A stretch of 64,000 nucleotides of DNA from NCBI GenBank assembly GCA_028671895.1, contig CM053800.1, positions 24,883,886-24,947,885 on the forward strand, given 5' to 3'. Below, piece after piece: positions 22,208 through 34,434 of the stretch. Numbering within the stretch: the first letter of the stretch is position 1; each line of letters begins with the position of its first letter. The DNA is from Oenanthe sinensis (Eukaryota > Streptophyta > Magnoliopsida > Apiales > Apiaceae). The notes beneath the pieces are model-generated. The model was not told where the DNA came from and did no database searches. It saw nothing but the letters and a program-made list of their open reading frames with translations. Both the position numbers and the translations under genes were made by a program.

Positions 22208-24067
22208 ATGAGTACCCAAAAACTTAGTAGCATCAAAATCCCAGCCTTTGATAAAAATGAATGCATTTTATGGAAGAAGAAGATGTCCACATTCATTAAA
22301 TCAACTAATTCTCAATACATGAGAATTTTGGAAAATGGACCCTATGTACCTCAGAAGCTGACATAAGAAACAGTCTCAGATGACGGCGAACGGATTCCTC
22401 AAAGATTTATCCCAAAGGAGCCTTCAGATTACACTAACACTGACAAAGATCGAGTTGCATGGGATAATCATCTTCAATGTATCCTAATGGATTCACTGGA
22501 CACTACAATGCTGAATCAAGTGATTAATTGCACCAATGCCAAACAAATGTGGGATACGATTGATCTGCTAATGGAAGGTACAACAGAAGTGAAGGAGAAC
22601 AGGTTGGATATTCTTACCTCCCAGTATGAAGCATTCAAGTCATTACCAGGAGAAAGTATCACTCAAGTCTTTGAGAGATACAACAAATTATTGAATGACT
22701 TATCACTACATGGGAAGGCCTATTCACGTAGGGAGATCAACAAGAAATTCATGTTGACACTGCCAACACACCTGGAACACAAAATCTCTTCAATCAGAGA
22801 GAGAAGTGACATAAATGACATGTCCATTGAAATTCTATATGGGAAGCTCAAGACTCATGAACTGGAGCAAGAGCAGAGACAAATCATTTATGGGTCATGT
22901 ACAGTGGACAATAAGAATACAACACTGTTGAAGACTACAGCACTTGTAGCCAAGGATTTTGCTGTCATAGAGACCAGCTCAGTGAAGCCTTTTGTTGAGA
23001 AAGAAGAGATTCTAGAAGCTGAAATTTCAGCTAATGCTCAAGCAGGTGATGAAGATGAATTTTATTCAATGGAAGAACTTGAACAATTGGAAAACAAGAC
23101 AATGACCTATATGGCAGGGAAGTTTAAGAACCTCAGGTTTAGGAGGAACCCAAAGTACAAATTCAAGAGTAACTCAAGTTATAGTGGTTCCAGTTTTAGA
23201 AACAGCAACCGAGGTGGTTCGTCTTCAGGGTCTTACAACAAAGGAGGTTATAAGACGGGGATGGTAGACCGTAGTAAGTTCAAGTGCTATAACTGTGATG
23301 AACTCGGGCATTTTGCTACAGAATGCCGGAAGCCTAAGCAAAGAAAAGAAAGAAAGGAGTCGTATGACGAACTCAAGCAAAAATATGATGCACTGGTAAA
23401 GAAGCATCAAGGCAGAGCTTATATAGCCGAGGGAAACAGCTGGGATGAATCAGAAAATGATGAAGATGAAACATATGAAAATGTTGCTCTAATGGCAGAC
23501 TCTTCAGAGGCATCACCTCAGTCATCTAAGGTATCATTTCTTTCCATAGTTGATATATCTAACTCTGATTATAAGAAAAATGTAGAAGATCTTAGTGTAG
23601 AAATGTTTAACATTCACACAAGCATGCTAGGATCTGAAGAAGAAAATGCTAAACTAGTTCTAAAGAATAAAATGCTAGAAACTAGAAATGAAGAACTAGA
23701 GCTTGCATGTGTTAACTTAGAAGATCTGAAACAGAAGATAGAATATCTCCAGAATAGAGACAAATGCAACCAGGAAGTAGAAACTGCGCTTAGGAATAAA
23801 ATTTCTGAGTTACATTTAAAACATCAGGCTTATAAGAAATCTGCTAATCTTGTTAAGGAGGCAATAGATAAACAAGTCATAGGTCAGAAAACAGGAATAG
23901 GATTTGACTATGATAAAAAGGCAGGAAAGAGACATGTGGAATCAATTACTGAGGAAAGTCCTGTGAAGCAAGACATTCCACATGTGTTAAAAAATGTCAC
24001 TAAGCCCCTATACAAGAAGTTTATTTTCGAACCCCTAGATGAAGAACGGATTTTAATAAAAGAATAA
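22208..24067 (+). pseudogene. SirB-full gag
   Basis: Capsid/nucleocapsid protein of the virus-like particle. The frame opens at ATG 22208 (MSTQKLSSIKIPAFDKNE) with one stop, TAA at 22364, then is open to 24067. It shows the copia gag helical region (WDTIDLLMEGTTEVKENRLD..., about 22550-22620), a Gly/Ser-rich stretch and a zinc knuckle CYNCDELGHFATEC (23285-23326), followed by a long coiled-coil-like Glu/Lys-rich extension (about 23580-23880). The extended C-terminal region beyond the knuckle is typical of SIRE-type gag. The same frame continues past the TAA at 24065 into the pol region. Confidence 0.88.
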
Positions 24068-27000
24068 ATTCTTGCTGAGGATCAAAAGAAAGAGGAAATA
24101 AGTAAAAATGAGTTGCCTAAGAAATCAGTAAAAATTGTAGAACCTAAGGAACAAATTAAAAGTGATTTAGGCAACAAGAATGAAAAGAAGAAAGCTAACA
24201 GAAATGGCAAGATAAGTGTTAACAAGAAAAATGATTATGCCTACTTTCATAAAGCTATTAGAAAAGTTTATAATAATTGCAATTCTATTGGTCATCTTAT
24301 GCATGCATGCAAAAAGATAAAAGTAGTAAAAGAAATATGTGCAATCAAAAACAGGAAAGATGTGGAGCTTGCTTTTCAAGGAGTGAGAAAGGGGAATCTC
24401 TTTGTAGCTGACTTATTCTCTACAAGAAAAAGTAAAGTTCAATGTTTTTACAGCAAAGATTCAACAGAGAACAATTGGTTATGGCATAAGAAACTTTCAC
24501 ACCTAAACTTCAAGCCAATGAACTCTAGTTAAGATGGAATTGGTTAGAGGTTTACCTGAGATGGAATTCTGTCAAGAAAGGTTATGTGAAGCATGTGAAA
24601 AGGGGAAGTCAAAGAAAGCATCTCACCGAAGCAAAGATTCTACAGACATTACTGAACCACTGCAACTTTTGCATATGGATTTATTTGGTCCAGTCCATGT
24701 CATGTCTATGTCAAGGAAGAGATATGCTCTAGTAATTATAGATGACTACTCCAAGTACACGTAGGTGTTGTTTCTAGCCTCAAAGGATGAAGCCCCTCAA
24801 ACAATCATTGATCACATAAAGAAGATAGAGTTAGAAGCTGGTTTACCTGTCAGGAAAATTAGGTCTGACAATGGAACAAAATTCAGGAATATAACCCTGA
24901 ATGATTTCTGTATTGAGAAAGGGAATTCAAGACAATACTCAGCACCCAAAACTCCACAGCAAAATGGAGTGGTAGAAAGGAAGAACAAAACTCTAGTTGA
25001 AGCAGCAATAACAATGTTGAATGAAGCTAAGTTACCTCTATACTTCTGGGCTGAAGCAGTCAACACAGCTTGTTACACTCAGAATTGTATCCTGGTAAAT
25101 AAAGATCATGATATGAGTTGATGGCTAACAAGAAACCAATACTGAAATATTTTAATGTGTTTGGAGCAAAGTGCTTTGTACTGAAAGATGATGAATATCT
25201 AGGAAAGTTCGAATCCAAGGCTTATGAAGGCATATTTCTTGGCTACTCTCTGGAATATAAGGCATACAGGGTTTATGTGATTGCTCACAAGAAATTCATT
25301 AAAAGCATGAATGTAACTTTCCATGATCTCAAGCTCCAAAGTCTACAAAGATTATATGACACTGAAACTCTGCAGTTTGAAAATTTGAACTCAAATGAAG
25401 GTGTAGAAGAACCTGAAGCTGCAACAGAAAATCATGCAACAAATGGGAATATCAACAATGATGATTATGTACCTAGTAGTGGAAACAGTGGAAGATTCAC
25501 AGAAACTACTAGTAGTGGCAGAGAATATTATTCTCAACCAAGTAGCAGCTCAGGGGGAGTAATAGAAGGATCTACTAGCAGGAATCAGCACTTTAATGAT
25601 AATCAGGCTGAATCTTCTAGGGCAAATCTGCCTAGACATAGGGTATGGAGTAGAGCTCATCCCTTTGAGTTGATTCTAGGAGATCTATATGTTGGAGTCC
25701 AAACTAGATGTGTTTCTTAGAATGAATGTTTATTCTCTAGTTTTATCTCTGAAATAAAGCCAAGGAAAGTGGAAGACACATTGGAAGATCTAGATTGGGT
25801 AATAGCTATGCAAGAAGAACTCAATAAGTTTCAAAGACAAAAAGTTTGAAAATTGGTACCCAGGCCAAATAACAAGTCTATAATTGGCACAAAGTGGGTA
25901 TTCATAAATAAACTGGATGAAGATGGCATTGTTACGAGGAACAAAGCCAGACTTGTTGCTAAAGGGTATTCCCAAGAGGAAGGAATAGATTATGATGAAA
26001 CATATGCACCAGTGGCAAGTCTTGAAGCTATCAGGATGTTTCTGGCATTTGCAACACATTCCAACTTTAAAGTCTATCAGATGGATGTGAATAGTGCTTT
26101 CCTGAATGGAGAGCTTGAAGAAGAAGTGTATGTGTAACAACCCCCAAGGTTTGAAGATCTAGAATTTGCAGATTTTGTATACTTCCTCTTCAAGGCACTC
26201 TATGGCCTAAAGCAAGCTCTTCGGACATGGTATGACACTCTATCTATATTCTTACATGAAAATGGCTTTACTAGAGGTGTCATATATAAGACTCTGTTTC
26301 ATAAAATGCATAAAAATGACATGATATTAGTAGAAGTATATGTGGATGACATTATATTTGGTTCTACTAACGAACAGATGTGTAGTAAATTTGCTAAGCT
26401 AATGCAGAGTAGGTATGAAATGAGCATGATAGGAGAGCTGAATTACTTCCTTGGACTCCAAGTAAGCCAAAGGAAAGATGGAATCTTCATTTGTCAGACC
26501 AATTACATCAGAGATCTATTGAAGAAGTATGGTCTTAAAGATGCATCAACAGCCAAAACCCCTATGACAACTGCCACTAAGCTTGATCAACATGAACCTG
26601 GTAAGAAGGTAGACATCACAAGCTACAGAGGTATGATCGGCTCATTACTTTACTTAACTGCAAGTAGGCCAGATATTATGTTTGCTACATGTTTGTGTAC
26701 TAGGTTCTAGCCTAACCCTAAAGAATCACATCTTATAGCTGTTAAACAAATTTTTAGGTATCTTAAGGGAAGTCTGAATCATGGAATTTGGTACCCTAAA
26801 GATACAGATTTTGACCTTGTTGGCTATACAGATTCTGATTATGCAGGTTGTAGGATTGATAGAAAGAGCACATCAGGGAGTTGTCAATTCCTTGGTAGAA
26901 GATTGGTGTCCTGGTATAGCAAGAAGCAGCACTCAGTTGCAATGTCGACAGCTGAAGCTGAATATGTTGTTGCTGGAAGTTGCTGTGCACATATACAGTG

Positions 27001-27286
27001 GATAAGGAACCAACTTCAAGACTATGGACTGTTGCTGAACAAAATTCCAATGTTATGTGAAAACACAAGTCCCATAGCCATCATAAACAATCCTGTTACA
27101 CATTCAAGGACCAAGCACATTGATATCAGGTATCATTTCATAAGAGAGCCTGTCATGAATGGTACTGTAGAGTTACATTTTGTACCTACAGACTAGCAAA
27201 TTGTAGACATCTTCACTAAATCACTGGATGAAATCACTTTCACTAGACTAGTTTGTAAATTTGGGATGTTAAATTCTACTAACTAA
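24068..27286 (+). pseudogene. SirB-full pol: integrase, RT, RNase H; protease missing
   Basis: A second, degenerate knuckle (CNSIGHLMHAC, about 24275-24310) is followed within about 25 codons by the pre-integrase block (GVRKGNLFVADL, WLWHKKLSHLNF). The aspartic protease (D-S/T-G) expected in between is absent. Integrase core: HMDLFGPV (about 24675), DDYSKYT and NGVVERKNKT (24964-24993). RT: QMDVNSAFLNG and YVDD at 26339-26350. RNase H: TAEAEYVVAGSCC (about 26950). Breaks: frameshift with TAA at 24530, TAG 24762, frameshift near 25115, TAG 25718, TGA 25847, TAA 26135, TAG 26708, TAG 27194. The terminal stop is TAA at 27284-27286. Motifs match the SIRE/Opie/Maximus lineage. Confidence 0.9.
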
Positions 27287-28591
27287 TAAGTTAGTAATCA
27301 AAAACTGTAATTTGAAGCTGATAAATTCACTAGTTGATTAATTTCAATATTTTTAGAACTTATGAATTTATTGACCAAATTATTTTCCAGTACTTAGGAT
27401 TTTATATTAGATAAATATTTTGTGCATACATGCTAATTTACTTTGTTATTTAATTAATTTTGATCTTAGAAAATATGTAAGTGCTTGTAGTTAATTGATA
27501 AATTCTTGGCACTTATATACTTAAATATTATTTGAAATTATTTTAAATAAAAATGATGAATATTTATATTTATTCTTATATTTAAAATAAAAGTAAAATA
27601 ATAAGAAGCATAATTTATTTATGACAATAATTTTGACAATCAATGATATTATTGTTATTAATAAATATTTGTGAGTAATTAATTATTATTGATTAATTAT
27701 ACAAATTATTCATAAATATTATTTATTTATTAGTAGCAAAATCTAGGAGTAACTTGAGATTTTGATTAAGTACTACGTGACATTTAATATTTTAGTGGCG
27801 CCTATACAGTGGTTTGACTGTATAGGCGCAACTTAAGCAATCACTAGTACTTAGAAATGTTTCAAGTGACGCCTATATGTTTTGTTGTGCCTACACAGTG
27901 TTACCACTGTAAATGCGCAATAAAATACTTAAGATTTTGTCATTGTACTTTGTGGCACTAAGGCCTTTATGTGGCGCCATCACAATGAATCCACTGTGAA
28001 GGCGCAACATAAATCAACAACTTAACTTTTGTTGCACCAAGTAATTTAGTGGCGCCAGTACAGTGTAAACGTTGTACATGGGCAACTAAAGTACTTAGCC
28101 AATAAACATGTAATCTGGTGGCGCCCATGTATAAATATATATATGTTCTTTTGTTGCGTTTCTTTATACTTACACAGTACAAACACTCTATAAGGCGCAA
28201 GAAAGAAACATAGATCTGTGATTTTTAATCGATCAAATCTCAGTCAATTCTTGACCGATTTTTAAATTAAAACCATATTTGTGAGACCCACAATCATTCT
28301 TTCAATTTGAAAGTGGTCCCATTAATTTTGGTTAAGGTTCTAGAAATCTTCATTTTTCAAAAACTCGAACTAATTGGCTAGGGGTTTTTTACTTTTAAAT
28401 CGATTTAGAAAAAAATTATAATAAAATTTAAAGCGTGCTTAAAATTACTAGGAATCCATTAAATATTAATTTTATGAAAATCCAAGTAATTTTATAATTA
28501 GGGTTTTAGTTCATAATTTACTTGTTAATTCGATTTTAATTAGTAATTTTAATTCTTAAAAAATACCTTTCACTTTAATTAATTTAATTAA
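27287..28591 (+). other. SirB-full spacer between pol and env-like ORF
   Basis: No ORF. 27287-27790 is very AT-rich. 27792-28209 holds five inverted repeats of the same family as the LTR array. 28210-28591 is an AT-rich run-up to the env-like ATG. The location suggests a control region for the third ORF; that is inference. Confidence 0.75.
27792..28209. repeat. Internal array of five SirB inverted repeats
   Basis: Units at 27792-27836, 27880-27925, 27966-28013, 28045-28090 and 28158-28209. The first has a perfect 13-bp inner stem, GCGCCTATACAGT with ACTGTATAGGCGC, around loop GGTTTG. Outer arms: TTTATGT/ACATAAA (third), TTTAGT/ACTAAA (fourth), GTTTCTTT/AAAGAAAC (fifth). The GTGGCGCC...GGCGCAAC core with its G/A mismatch matches the LTR units, but arms and loops differ, so this is not a recent copy of the LTR array. 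Confidence 0.85.
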
Positions 28592-31500
28592 ATGGCAGGT
28601 CATTTTGAGATTAAAAAAACTAATTATTTGTCAATCCTAGTAGATAATTGGACTGAAGCGGGAGAGGTAGGTAATTGGGCTAGGTTTTAAATGAACATTA
28701 TATAGTCCGGTACGCACTAATGACTTCTGTTCCTTTGAATAGAAATTTGTTAAGACAGGTTTACAGGTCTGCTCAGGACACATCTGCAGATGGCATCTCG
28801 ACCTTTACATGTAAGATTCAGAGACAGAAGGTGCGAATAACTGAGAACGACATCAATCGAGCACTTCATCTGCCATCTGAGAATTTTAAAGATGAGCCAA
28901 CTCAAGCAGATTTAGACAACTTCTTCATGTTCCTGTACTGCACCAGAGTTAACAATAATCTTCCGAAGGAGATGTACAAAAATCACCTACCCAAGGAATG
29001 GAACCTGTTCTTCAACATCTTGTCTCATGATTTTTCACCGAAGACAGGAGGCTTCCACAGGATTACACAGTTCAACAAGGTGATTGGTTATGCAGTGGCA
29101 TCTGGGTCCATAATAAATTTTGGCAAGTTGATAATGACAGAGATTTTTAAGAACTAGGAAAAGATGGGGAACTTCTGTTTGTATCCCAGATTCTTGCAGC
29201 TGGTATTGAATCAAGTGCTGAGAGCTGATCAACTGCAAATGTTTCAGAACAGTCCATTGGAAGAGTCCTCTCACTTCAATTCAAGACAATTCTTTTGCTA
29301 CAAAATGAGGCTGACTATCCCAACAGGTATACTCCTGCTCCGATGACTGACCCTATAAGAGATTTCTTTGATCTTTTTAGACAGGTTAATGAAGAAGAAG
29401 CAAAAGAAGAAGAAGAAGAAGCTGCAGAAGAAGAAGATGCTGCTGCAGAAGAAGAAGAAGTAGTAACCTCTGAAGAGGGCAATGAAGCTGAAATCTCAAG
29501 TGAGTCTGGAAACTCAGCAGCAACAGAAGAAGAAGAACCAAGCTCTGAAAAAGAATATGAAATTATGGAAGAAGATGGTTCTGAACATGAGCAAGAACCA
29601 ATTCCTGATGAACAAAGGAAGATCCCTGAAAATTCAACAGAGGAGATAGTTGTTGAGGCAGAAGTGGAAGATCCTCAAACTATAGAAGTGTACATCCCTA
29701 ACATTTATGATGAACAAATGGATGAAGGTACACTTCTTGACTTTGACTTTTCTACTTTTCTAACTGATGAATTTGTCACAATATCTCCTACTATGCCTCA
29801 AACGGCAATGCACACACAAGAGCCCACAGTGGCTATCGAAGCTGGCAATGAACTGGCAAACCAACCAGTTCTAACCACTGCCAGAGAACAATAAACACTT
29901 CCTTCATCTCCCATAACCAGAAAAAGAACCATTGTTTTAGATGATAGGAGTGACACCCTACCGGATCAGGAAAATTTTGAAATATCCCCTACAGCAATGC
30001 CTTCTCGAAAACGTTGAAAAATGAATTTTAAACCCAAGGCATTTGTCAGCCAAGAACCTGATTCTCCAATCTCTGAAACCTTTCTTTTCCTTCATGACCT
30101 TAATTCTTAAATTGATAAAATCTTGAAAGGTACGGGAACAGAACCAGAGATTGTAACAATATCCGCTACTTCAGTAGCTAGTACTGTTTTGGTTGATCCA
30201 ATTCAGAACCTGTATTCACAGACAGTTGGGGGCATCACTGACTCTAACGAGCTATTCATTACATTGTCAAATGTGGTGACCCCCCTTGACTTAAAATCTC
30301 TAAATCCTATTCAGGATGTTTTCCTTCCCCAAATGGGTGAAGTGGAAAGGCAACTCTCCCATAGAAGGGAAGAGGTCTCCATTCAAGGAGTAGTTGCGTC
30401 AGCAGCATCACCACTTTAAGTGGAAATGCCTTCACATGCTTCGTGGGGCACTACAGGCTCACAACTGTCATACATTACATTGCCTGAGGTGGTGACCCCC
30501 CTGGAGATTCAAATTTCAGCTCCTACAACGGAGGTCCTCCACACCTTATCAGGTTAGGTGGAGGGACAACACACCCATAGAGAGGATGTGGACCCTATAA
30601 CTAGAGTATCTACTGCTTCGGTAGTAGAACCTGTTCAGGGTGTCTCTGAGTAGATAAGGCCTTCAATGGCTTCAGCTGGCATCACAGATTCTTCACTCTT
30701 GTCAATCATTATAGAATCCACAGTGGTGACCATACTGGGTCTCAACCCCCAGTTCCTGAAAAAGGAGTTCTCCCCACCCATAGTGGTCAAGCAGAGGCAA
30801 CCTAACCATAGAAGGGATGGGGATTTTAATGCAGGTACTGGAGATCAGGATGCTATATTAGACATGAGTGAAACACTTAACTTTAGCGATCTTCAATTCC
30901 TTGACCCTGATTATCCGAGTGTGAGTGTTGAGGGTCGTGCTCAAATAGAAACAGTGAGGAGTGAAACACCTACTAACCAAACAAACACCCTACACATTGC
31001 ACACACTGCACACAGCCAAAGGATTTTAAATCTGGAGGCCCAAGTAACCGAAATTCACTAATCAATCAGAAAAATCTTGGAGGTGCAAGAGCAGTAGAGG
31101 GCAGAAATGAAAGAAATCAAAGATTTAGTCAAACAACTGCTGGCTCAGAAAGTTCCGGTTTCCACTCAATCAACTTCAACAGCTCAGATTACTACAATCA
31201 GAAGGGAGGATATCCCAACTGAGGGGGAGAGAAGAAGAGAACAGGAAAAAGTTGGAGCTGAAATGATAATGGAATATACAGCTCAAGGGGAGACAAATTT
31301 CTTTTACAGGCCTGGAGCTAGGAAACTTGAAGAAGGAGAAATATTTGAACCCTATGTGCCAATGGATGTTCCTACAGAGATGGAAATCGAGGAAACTGCA
31401 AAGGATGCAGGAATAGATGTTGAGGAGGAGTTTGCAGAAGAATATGCTTTTGATAATGATTGTCTTCTGGTTAGTGTAGATGAAGTTGTTACTCAAGACA

Positions 31501-32774
31501 TAGTTCAGGCTCAACAATTAATGAAAAGGAAGTGGAAGAGAGTACAACACGCTATGGAAAGAAGAAACAGAATAAAGGACATAGAAGCTAAAGTTGGTCC
31601 TGATTGGGATAAATCAAGGAATCTACTGAAGAAGAAGGAGTTAACCCTGACTCAAAAGAAAGACAGAGAAGTCCTTGATCTCTTCAAAACAATGAGGGAA
31701 AAATTTAAAGATGTCCATGAACTCTATGCAATGCTATCAGAAGAGATTACAAGCGCGCCAGTAAGTGCGTCCAAGTACGGGTGGAAAATGTTCATAAATT
31801 CAACATCACCGGGGTCAAAGATTTTATCGACAAAGAGTTTTGAAAAGATGAATATTGTGGAGTTGTATGTGGTGAAGAGGAAAGTCATCTTTGGTGGGCA
31901 TAAAACAAATGAGATACTGAGAGATATGATTGAGAAGAAGATAATAGAGATCGGTGTCGAAACATTTGAAAAGCCTTTGGTGGTCAAGTACTACAAAGCA
32001 ATAACACTTCATAACTTAACCTTGTCAGATGAATGTCTAGACTCAAGCCATGTAATGTTCATGAAGTATGTAGAAGGGAGACTCAGAAGCAAGAAGAACA
32101 GAATAGAAGAAGATTTAAAGGCTAATGAGTTGATCTACGCATTCAGACTGAATAGAGCAATTAAAACATTAGGGATATATCTAATGGAAATGACCATATA
32201 TTATCAAGACCCAGTGTTTGTAAGAAGAGAGGATGGCATAGAAGTACTTGAAACCATAAGAGATTCTGAACCTTGCATTCAGACGGAAGCAAATGGAACT
32301 AAATACTTCCTTTTCAAGAAGAATGGAGTGGATAAAAAGAAGGAGCTATCAAAACTGAGGAGAAACAATTCTGAAATTATCCAAAAAGTCTTTTCAAGGG
32401 TAAAGAGATCCACTGTCAAGTAAGACAAAAAGGCTTTGAGGATGATTGAAGATGTTCTGGTGGAGAAACTGACAGAAGAGTCAATGCATGACACTGACCG
32501 AGTGAAGGGATTTAAGAAGAGGAAAACAGTGTTCGTGTTTTCAAAGAGGCAATCTCTGGCCTTCGAGTCAATCTCTAAGACAAACTCAACTGCTTTCATC
32601 ACTGAAGTTTTAAAGAAGTTAGAGGAACCACCTTCAGTCAATACCCTTGAAGTGGAAGCTAGAGATTTAGTGAAAGCAAGGGTGGAGCATAAACAAGAAG
32701 AGCTAAGAAAGCACTACTCCGAGACAAGGTCAAAGAACAAGCAGGACTCAGTACAAAGAAGCAGAAGATCATAG
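28592..32774 (+). pseudogene. SirB-full env-like ORF (third ORF)
   Basis: About 1,390 codons in degraded form. ATG at 28592 (MAGHFEIKKTNYLSILVDNW) shares a start context with the SirA-nested ORF. A frameshift near 28690 leads to 28720-29157, the N-terminal domain (ITENDINRALHLPSENF, FFNILSHDFSPKTGG), then a stop and a frameshift near 29260. A Glu-rich acidic tract (29391-29610) and a long frame-0 stretch to 32774 with scattered stops (for example 29892, 30417, 32421) follow. The C-terminal half (31107-32774) is a conserved, charged, helical domain including LVVKYYKAITLHNLTLSDEC (about 31975-32035), also present in SirB-host. No signal peptide or transmembrane segment was seen. The family is known only as the extra ORF of SIRE-type elements, and its function is unknown. 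Confidence 0.82.
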
Positions 32775-32965
32775 AATTATGTGTTCAGGCTAGAGGAACA
32801 AACTTTTATTGTACTCAAAGAAATCTAGAAATGTAAAATCTAATCCAGAATGTAATTAATATTATTTACTGTCTTTCGGCACTTTACTTTTTCTTGTAAG
32901 TATCGGTTGAATTATCCTCTCACAGGATTTGCTTGTCAAACTCTAACAACCAAATATGGGGAGAT
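32775..32965 (+). other. SirB-full 3' untranslated region and polypurine tract
   Basis: Short region ending AAATATGGGGAGAT (32952-32965) directly before the LTR. It resembles the SirA-host 3' region (GGTTGAATTATCCTCT versus GTTGAGTTATCCTCT), evidence that the two SIRE families share descent. Confidence 0.75.
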
Positions 32966-34308
32966 TGTAAAGCATAATGTAACGTAGTATGTAATAGTGA
33001 TAACAATAACTCAACCAAGAAACAAAGACAAATAAATAATACTAATGTGCAGCACAGGAATCCAGAAGGACATGTAAACATGAATCATACATACATCATT
33101 GCAGAGCATTCTAGATGAAAGGCTTACTGAATGTCAGCGAGAGAAGTTCATTAAAATGATCAGGCCTCAGCAACAAATAAGAGTTCAGAAGATATCAGAC
33201 TAAAGACAATGTAATGATTTAAGTATGAATGTCGAAGGGTTTCAGTGATCAGAAGCAATGCAATAGTCCAAAGTTAATCAGCTGAAACAAAACAGAAGTC
33301 AAGGGAATTTAATTCAGTGTTAGTCGTTTGTGAACCAGACCAGTGCACTAAACATCAGCACAACAAGAAAAGAATTGTCTTGGTAAATCAGAAGAAAATC
33401 AGTTGATCAAACCAGAAGAGTGAAGACCAAGTAGTATTTACTTCAAGAATTCAAGGAATATACTAAGACAAGTAATATTGCATTTGGTGGCTCCTGCACT
33501 CTTGAATTACTCTAGATGTGCAACAAACCAAGATTCAAGCTCAAGGAAATTCTAAGTCAAGGTTTGTGGCGCCTGTACAAGGGAATGGGAGTGCAGGTGC
33601 AACAAAACAAGTTAGTGGCGCAACAAAGTTCTTACAGAAGTTTTGAGGCACCTATACACTGCAACTAGTGTGCAGGCGCAACAAAATGACATTAAGGCGC
33701 AAAAAGTTGTGTAGAAGACTTTGTGGGGCCTACACACTGCAACTAGTGTGCAGGCGCAACAAAATGTAAACCAGACGCAACAAAAATGAAGAATTGTTTT
33801 TAAGTAGTTTAGTGGCGCCTACACTAGGAGAATAGTGTACAGGCGTAACTAAACTTAGTGACGCAACAAAAGACAAGGTGCAACAAACATTCTTTGTGGC
33901 GCCTACACACCGCCAACACTCTTACAGGCGCAACAAAGGACTTAAATTGTTGGAAATCAATTTCCAAAAAGCCTACAGATTATATATGGGTGAAAATCAA
34001 TATGGATAGTAAGGAATTCATTCATCTTCAACAAAAGACATACATACGGGAACTCCATTAAAACTCTACATTAAACACACCCAACTGTATTTCTGTTGTA
34101 ACATTGATTGAACCCATTGAAGCTAATCATACTGTTAGAAGTGTAGCACTCAGGGATTTAATAATATACTTTTATTTCCTAGAATCACTGTGATTCCATT
34201 TATTTTCATTTTCATATCTCAAAAACACAAACACTTATTCCGCAATTAAATGAAAAATCTACCATATCATATTCAACCCCCCCTTCTATGATGATTTTGG
34301 ACCTAACA
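32966..34308 (+). repeat. SirB-full 3' LTR (1343 bp)
   Basis: Pairs with 20556-21902. It contains the same six inverted repeats (33484-33943). In the fifth unit here (33806-33855) the outer arms are perfect, AGTTTAGT/ACTAAACT, while the 5' LTR copy carries a mismatch. Ends GACCTAACA, followed by the ATACA duplication. Confidence 0.93.
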
Positions 34309-34313
34309 ATACA

Positions 34314-34434
34314 TAAGATTTTAAGTGACTACTACACGAAGATTCCAGAAAAAGAGAACAAAAGAGGAAAGACTGTAAAGTAGAAGAATGACAGAAGACC
34401 ACAACTTAAAAGTTAAAAGGTGGAAAATATTTAT
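34314..34434 (+). repeat. SirA-host 3' LTR, part 2
   Basis: 121 bases between SirB-full and SirA-nested that continue SirA LTR order (TAAGATTTTAAGTGACTACTACACGAAG). It ends TTTAT, the left copy of the SirA-nested target duplication. Confidence 0.85.

Larger units (their letters stand above)
20556..34308 (+). mobile_element. SirB-full: SIRE/Maximus-like copia with env-like ORF
   Basis: 13.75 kb: 5' LTR 20556-21902, primer site, gag, pol (integrase, RT, RNase H), 1.3-kb spacer, env-like ORF, purine tract, 3' LTR 32966-34308. The exact target duplication ATACA is at 20551-20555 and 34309-34313. The empty-site sequence GAAGATACATAAGATTTC survives in SirA-nested at about 44519. The LTRs differ by roughly 5 percent, counted over their first 600 bases. 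RT/RNase H sequence and the third ORF after pol identify the SIRE/Maximus lineage (family knowledge). The protease domain is missing and pol has several stops. Confidence 0.95.

Noticed and set aside
28592..32774. Calling the third ORF a true envelope glycoprotein
   Set aside because: No signal peptide, transmembrane helix or cleavage motif was visible in the reading frames.
20556..34308. Integrated pararetrovirus (caulimovirus-like)
   Set aside because: Flanking LTRs, target duplication, integrase and copia order show an LTR retrotransposon; no movement protein seen.
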